Positions 61,750 to 64,000 of a stretch of 64,000 nucleotides of DNA are shown here, in pieces. The position numbers and the translations under genes are program-made. Position 1 is the stretch's first letter. Each line of letters begins with the position of its first letter. The DNA is from Alviniconcha marisindica (taxonomy: Eukaryota; Mollusca; Gastropoda; Provannidae): positions 565,001 to 629,000 of the forward strand of contig JABMCL010002580.1 in NCBI GenBank assembly GCA_018857735.1. The letters are read 5' to 3'. The notes below the pieces were generated by a model. It was not told the DNA's origin and did not search any database. It saw only the letters and a program-made list of their open reading frames with translations.

Positions 61750-62154
61750 GTTGGTACTTACCATTTTTGTGTTTCTTGTGTCTTCTTCTCTGTCTTATTA
61801 CTACAAGTATGATCATATGGTCAGTTCTTAGCGTCTGAATAATTTGCTTTGTGTATGCCATCTCTTGCTTTGCTAGTCAGAACTACACAAGTAGTCCTGA
61901 AGATTCTTCAGTCGTGACTATTTCTCTGACATTCCAGATTTTGTCACGACTTTTCAGTCGGACACAACATAATGTTTGCAAAGAATGTATCTTCATGTTT
62001 GTTGTTTTTGTAGTTTTGTTGTTTTTCATGACTCAGGAAGTGTATTATTCTCTCCGGTTTTGAAAGTGTCAAGATATATGTTATGATTGTACTTGCGTGT
62101 TTTGTTTTGTTTTGAGTGTCAATAATCTGTTGTCTGTACTGTGCCTTTTTCTAG

Positions 62155-62187
62155 CCGGCTCTGCAGGACCCTAACACACACAGCTGA
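62155..62187 (+). CDS. Possible terminal coding exon
   Basis: The acceptor gtgcctttttctag is strong. In phase 0 it reads PALQDPNTHS then TGA. A possible AATAAA lies at 62,548. The short non-coiled tail would suit the end of a coiled-coil protein, but an eleven-codon match (ten residues plus stop) can arise by chance. Confidence 0.35.
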   Translation, partial: PALQDPNTHS

Positions 62188-62234
62188 CACAGTCTCTCAT
62201 CTTCACTTAGCTCTTTCGTCTAGCCAGTGGCACT

Positions 62235-62400
62235 GACCAAACTTTCATGTGCTTCAGTTTGGCCATGTCAGTACAGTCTTGTGATTCTGTTTGGCCGTGG
62301 CAATGCAGCCTTGTGATTCCATATGGCCGTGATTCTGTTTGGCTATGGCAGTGCAGCCGTGTGATTCTGTTTGGCTATGGCAATGCAGCCATGTGATTTT
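62235..62400. repeat. ~30-bp minisatellite, about five copies
   Basis: Units contain gtgattctgtttggc and atggcaatgcagcc. Confidence 0.88.
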
Positions 62401-62547
62401 GGCAGTGTGACACTTAGCAGAACATGCTGGACCCATTTTTGGACAGAACCACTACCTCATAGCATGCATAGCTTTGCTTTTGGTAGTGCAAGTCATCTTT
62501 TCTTTCCCTTTTTTGTGTTAACTGTCAGGGAAGAAGTCTGGCATTCA

Positions 62548-62553
62548 AATAAA
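62548..62553 (+). promoter_or_regulatory. Possible poly(A) signal AATAAA
   Basis: A canonical hexamer lies about 360 bp after the possible terminal stop at 62,187, with a T/G-containing stretch downstream (ttatgtgttcttc). Such hexamers are common in AT-rich DNA. Confidence 0.2.
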
Positions 62554-63004
62554 AATTATGTGTTCTTCTACAGATTTTCATTTCACACATACTAATTACA
62601 TTTGGCAAAAAAAAACTAAAAAACAAAAAGGAGGAGAAGAAAAAAGGAGAATGCACAACAGAAAAACTGTTTAGTATGTGGAGGTAGAATGCACAGAGGC
62701 AGTGTCTGGGATATTTTGAAAAGAGCAAGCTTGTTTTTCAAACCTAACTAAAGATGTACTGTATGATCTCTGTTTGGTGTATTTCTGACCTGTATTATGT
62801 GGAGATATTTAGCACTGAATTTCGGCTGACATGTTTGTGGCCTTGGTTTCTTTTTCATTGCTTTAAAGCAATGTGTTTGTTTTTGTGGGGTCTTTTTTTC
62901 TCTCTCTTTTTCTGGTGCCTTTGCTACAGTCACTTCATTTGTAACCGTCTCCAATTTTAGTCATTTTAGCTGACTACAGTATTTATCAAGTTTTGTTCAA
63001 CCAC

Positions 63005-63965
63005 ATTGTTAACTTTAAATATGCAACTAAGACAAAGGTTTGGTGCAGGAATGGGTGCTCTTGTGATAACAACTGGTGCATTTCAGTTTCTATTTCAGTT
63101 TTATTTTTCATAATTTTTTTTATGACAAGAGAATGGTATTTGTCAAAGACATAGGCCACAGCAATATCTCATGCAGAAAAAGATCATGCCAAACTACAGA
63201 TTAACTTTCAATCCACAAATAAGACAAAGGTTTGGTGCAGCAATGGGTGCTCTTGTGATAAAACTGGTGTATTTGAGTTTCTATTTCAGTTTTATTTTTC
63301 ATTTTTTTTTTTTATGACATGAGATGGTATTTGTCAAAAACATATAGGCCACAGCAGTATCTCATGCAGAAAAAGATCATTCCAAACTACAGATTAACTT
63401 TCAATCCACAAATAAGACAAAGGTTTGGTGCAGCAGTGGGTGCTCTTGTGATAAAACTGGTGCATTTGAGTTTCTGTTTCAGTTTTATTTTTTTATATTT
63501 TTTTTTATGACATGAGATGGTATTTGTCAAAAACATATAGGCCACAGCAGTATCTCATGCAGAAAAAGATCATTCCAAACTACAGATTAACTTTCAATCC
63601 ACAAATAAGACAAAGGTTTGGTGCAGCAATGGGTGCTCTTGTGATAAAACTGGTGCATTTGAGTTTTTATTTCAGTTTTATTTTTGTTTTATAATTATTT
63701 TTATGACAAGAGAATGGTATTTGTCAAAGACATAGGCCACAGCAATATCTCATGCAGAAAAAGATCATGCCAAACTACAGATTAACATTCAATCCACAAA
63801 CAAGACAAACATTTTGTGCAGCAGTGGGTGCTCTTGTGATAAAACTGGTGCATTTGAGTTTTTATTTCAGTTTTATTTGTTTTATAATTATATTTATAAC
63901 AAGAAAATGGTATTTGTCAAAGACATAGGCCACAGCAATATTTATTGCAGAAAAAGATTGCTCAG
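63005..63965. repeat. ~194-bp tandem repeat, about five copies
   Basis: Marker atggtatttgtcaaa recurs at roughly 63,132, 63,327, 63,520, 63,714 and 63,908. Units contain ataggccacagcaatatctc, atgcagaaaaagatcat, caaactacagatta and tgggtgctcttgtgataa. Confidence 0.95.
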
Positions 63966-64000
63966 GACTACAGCTCATGATTTATGAATTCACTTGTGTG

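Overview
The window is animal genomic DNA with a large, intron-rich gene in a repeat-dense genome. There are no bacterial-style operons, and coding sequence occurs only as short exons bounded by AG...GT splice sites. The combination of tRNA-derived SINEs, very long (CA)n/(TG)n tracts, fold-back elements, LINE and pogo-like remnants and many minisatellites suggests a lophotrochozoan, perhaps a marine gastropod. That is an impression of style, not a proven assignment.

Layout. Bases 1-3,110 hold a ~193-bp satellite with an inversion near its left end, related to single copies scattered elsewhere. Bases 3,110-17,400 show no convincing exon; they hold SINEs, a fold-back (MITE-like) family, microsatellites, poly-G runs and a 1.2-kb minisatellite (14.3-15.5 kb) whose units vary by multiples of three bases. 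This left part still has many CpGs, whereas sequence right of about 15 kb is visibly CpG-poor, as expected for a methylated invertebrate gene body.

Bases 17,434-61,749 carry one plus-strand gene: 29 exons supported by reading frame and splice sites, about 1,030 codons of nearly continuous coiled coil, plus one possible 12-bp microexon and two possible terminal exons. The 5' end (start codon, promoter) is not identified. The family is not recognised with certainty; the protein is a long heptad coiled-coil, rich in Glu, Gln, Lys, Arg and Leu, of the kind found in centrosomal, ciliary, sperm-tail or golgin-like proteins.

Two features stand out. First, exon architecture follows protein structure: 27 of 28 introns are phase 0 and, counting exons 3+4 as one unit, 26 of 28 coding units are 7n or 7n+4 residues long (whole heptads, or heptads plus a four-residue stutter). 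Many exons are variants of one 28-residue module that starts in heptad position a. Second, at least eight introns contain tandem arrays whose unit is a copy of the adjacent exon/intron junction: donor-type arrays at exons 1, 16, 17, 18 and 26, acceptor-type arrays at exons 14, 19 and 22. These arrays surround the true splice sites with decoy copies.

Bases 61,750-64,000 are the last visible intron or the 3' flank, with a possible short terminal exon at 62,155 and a ~194-bp repeat present in about five copies.
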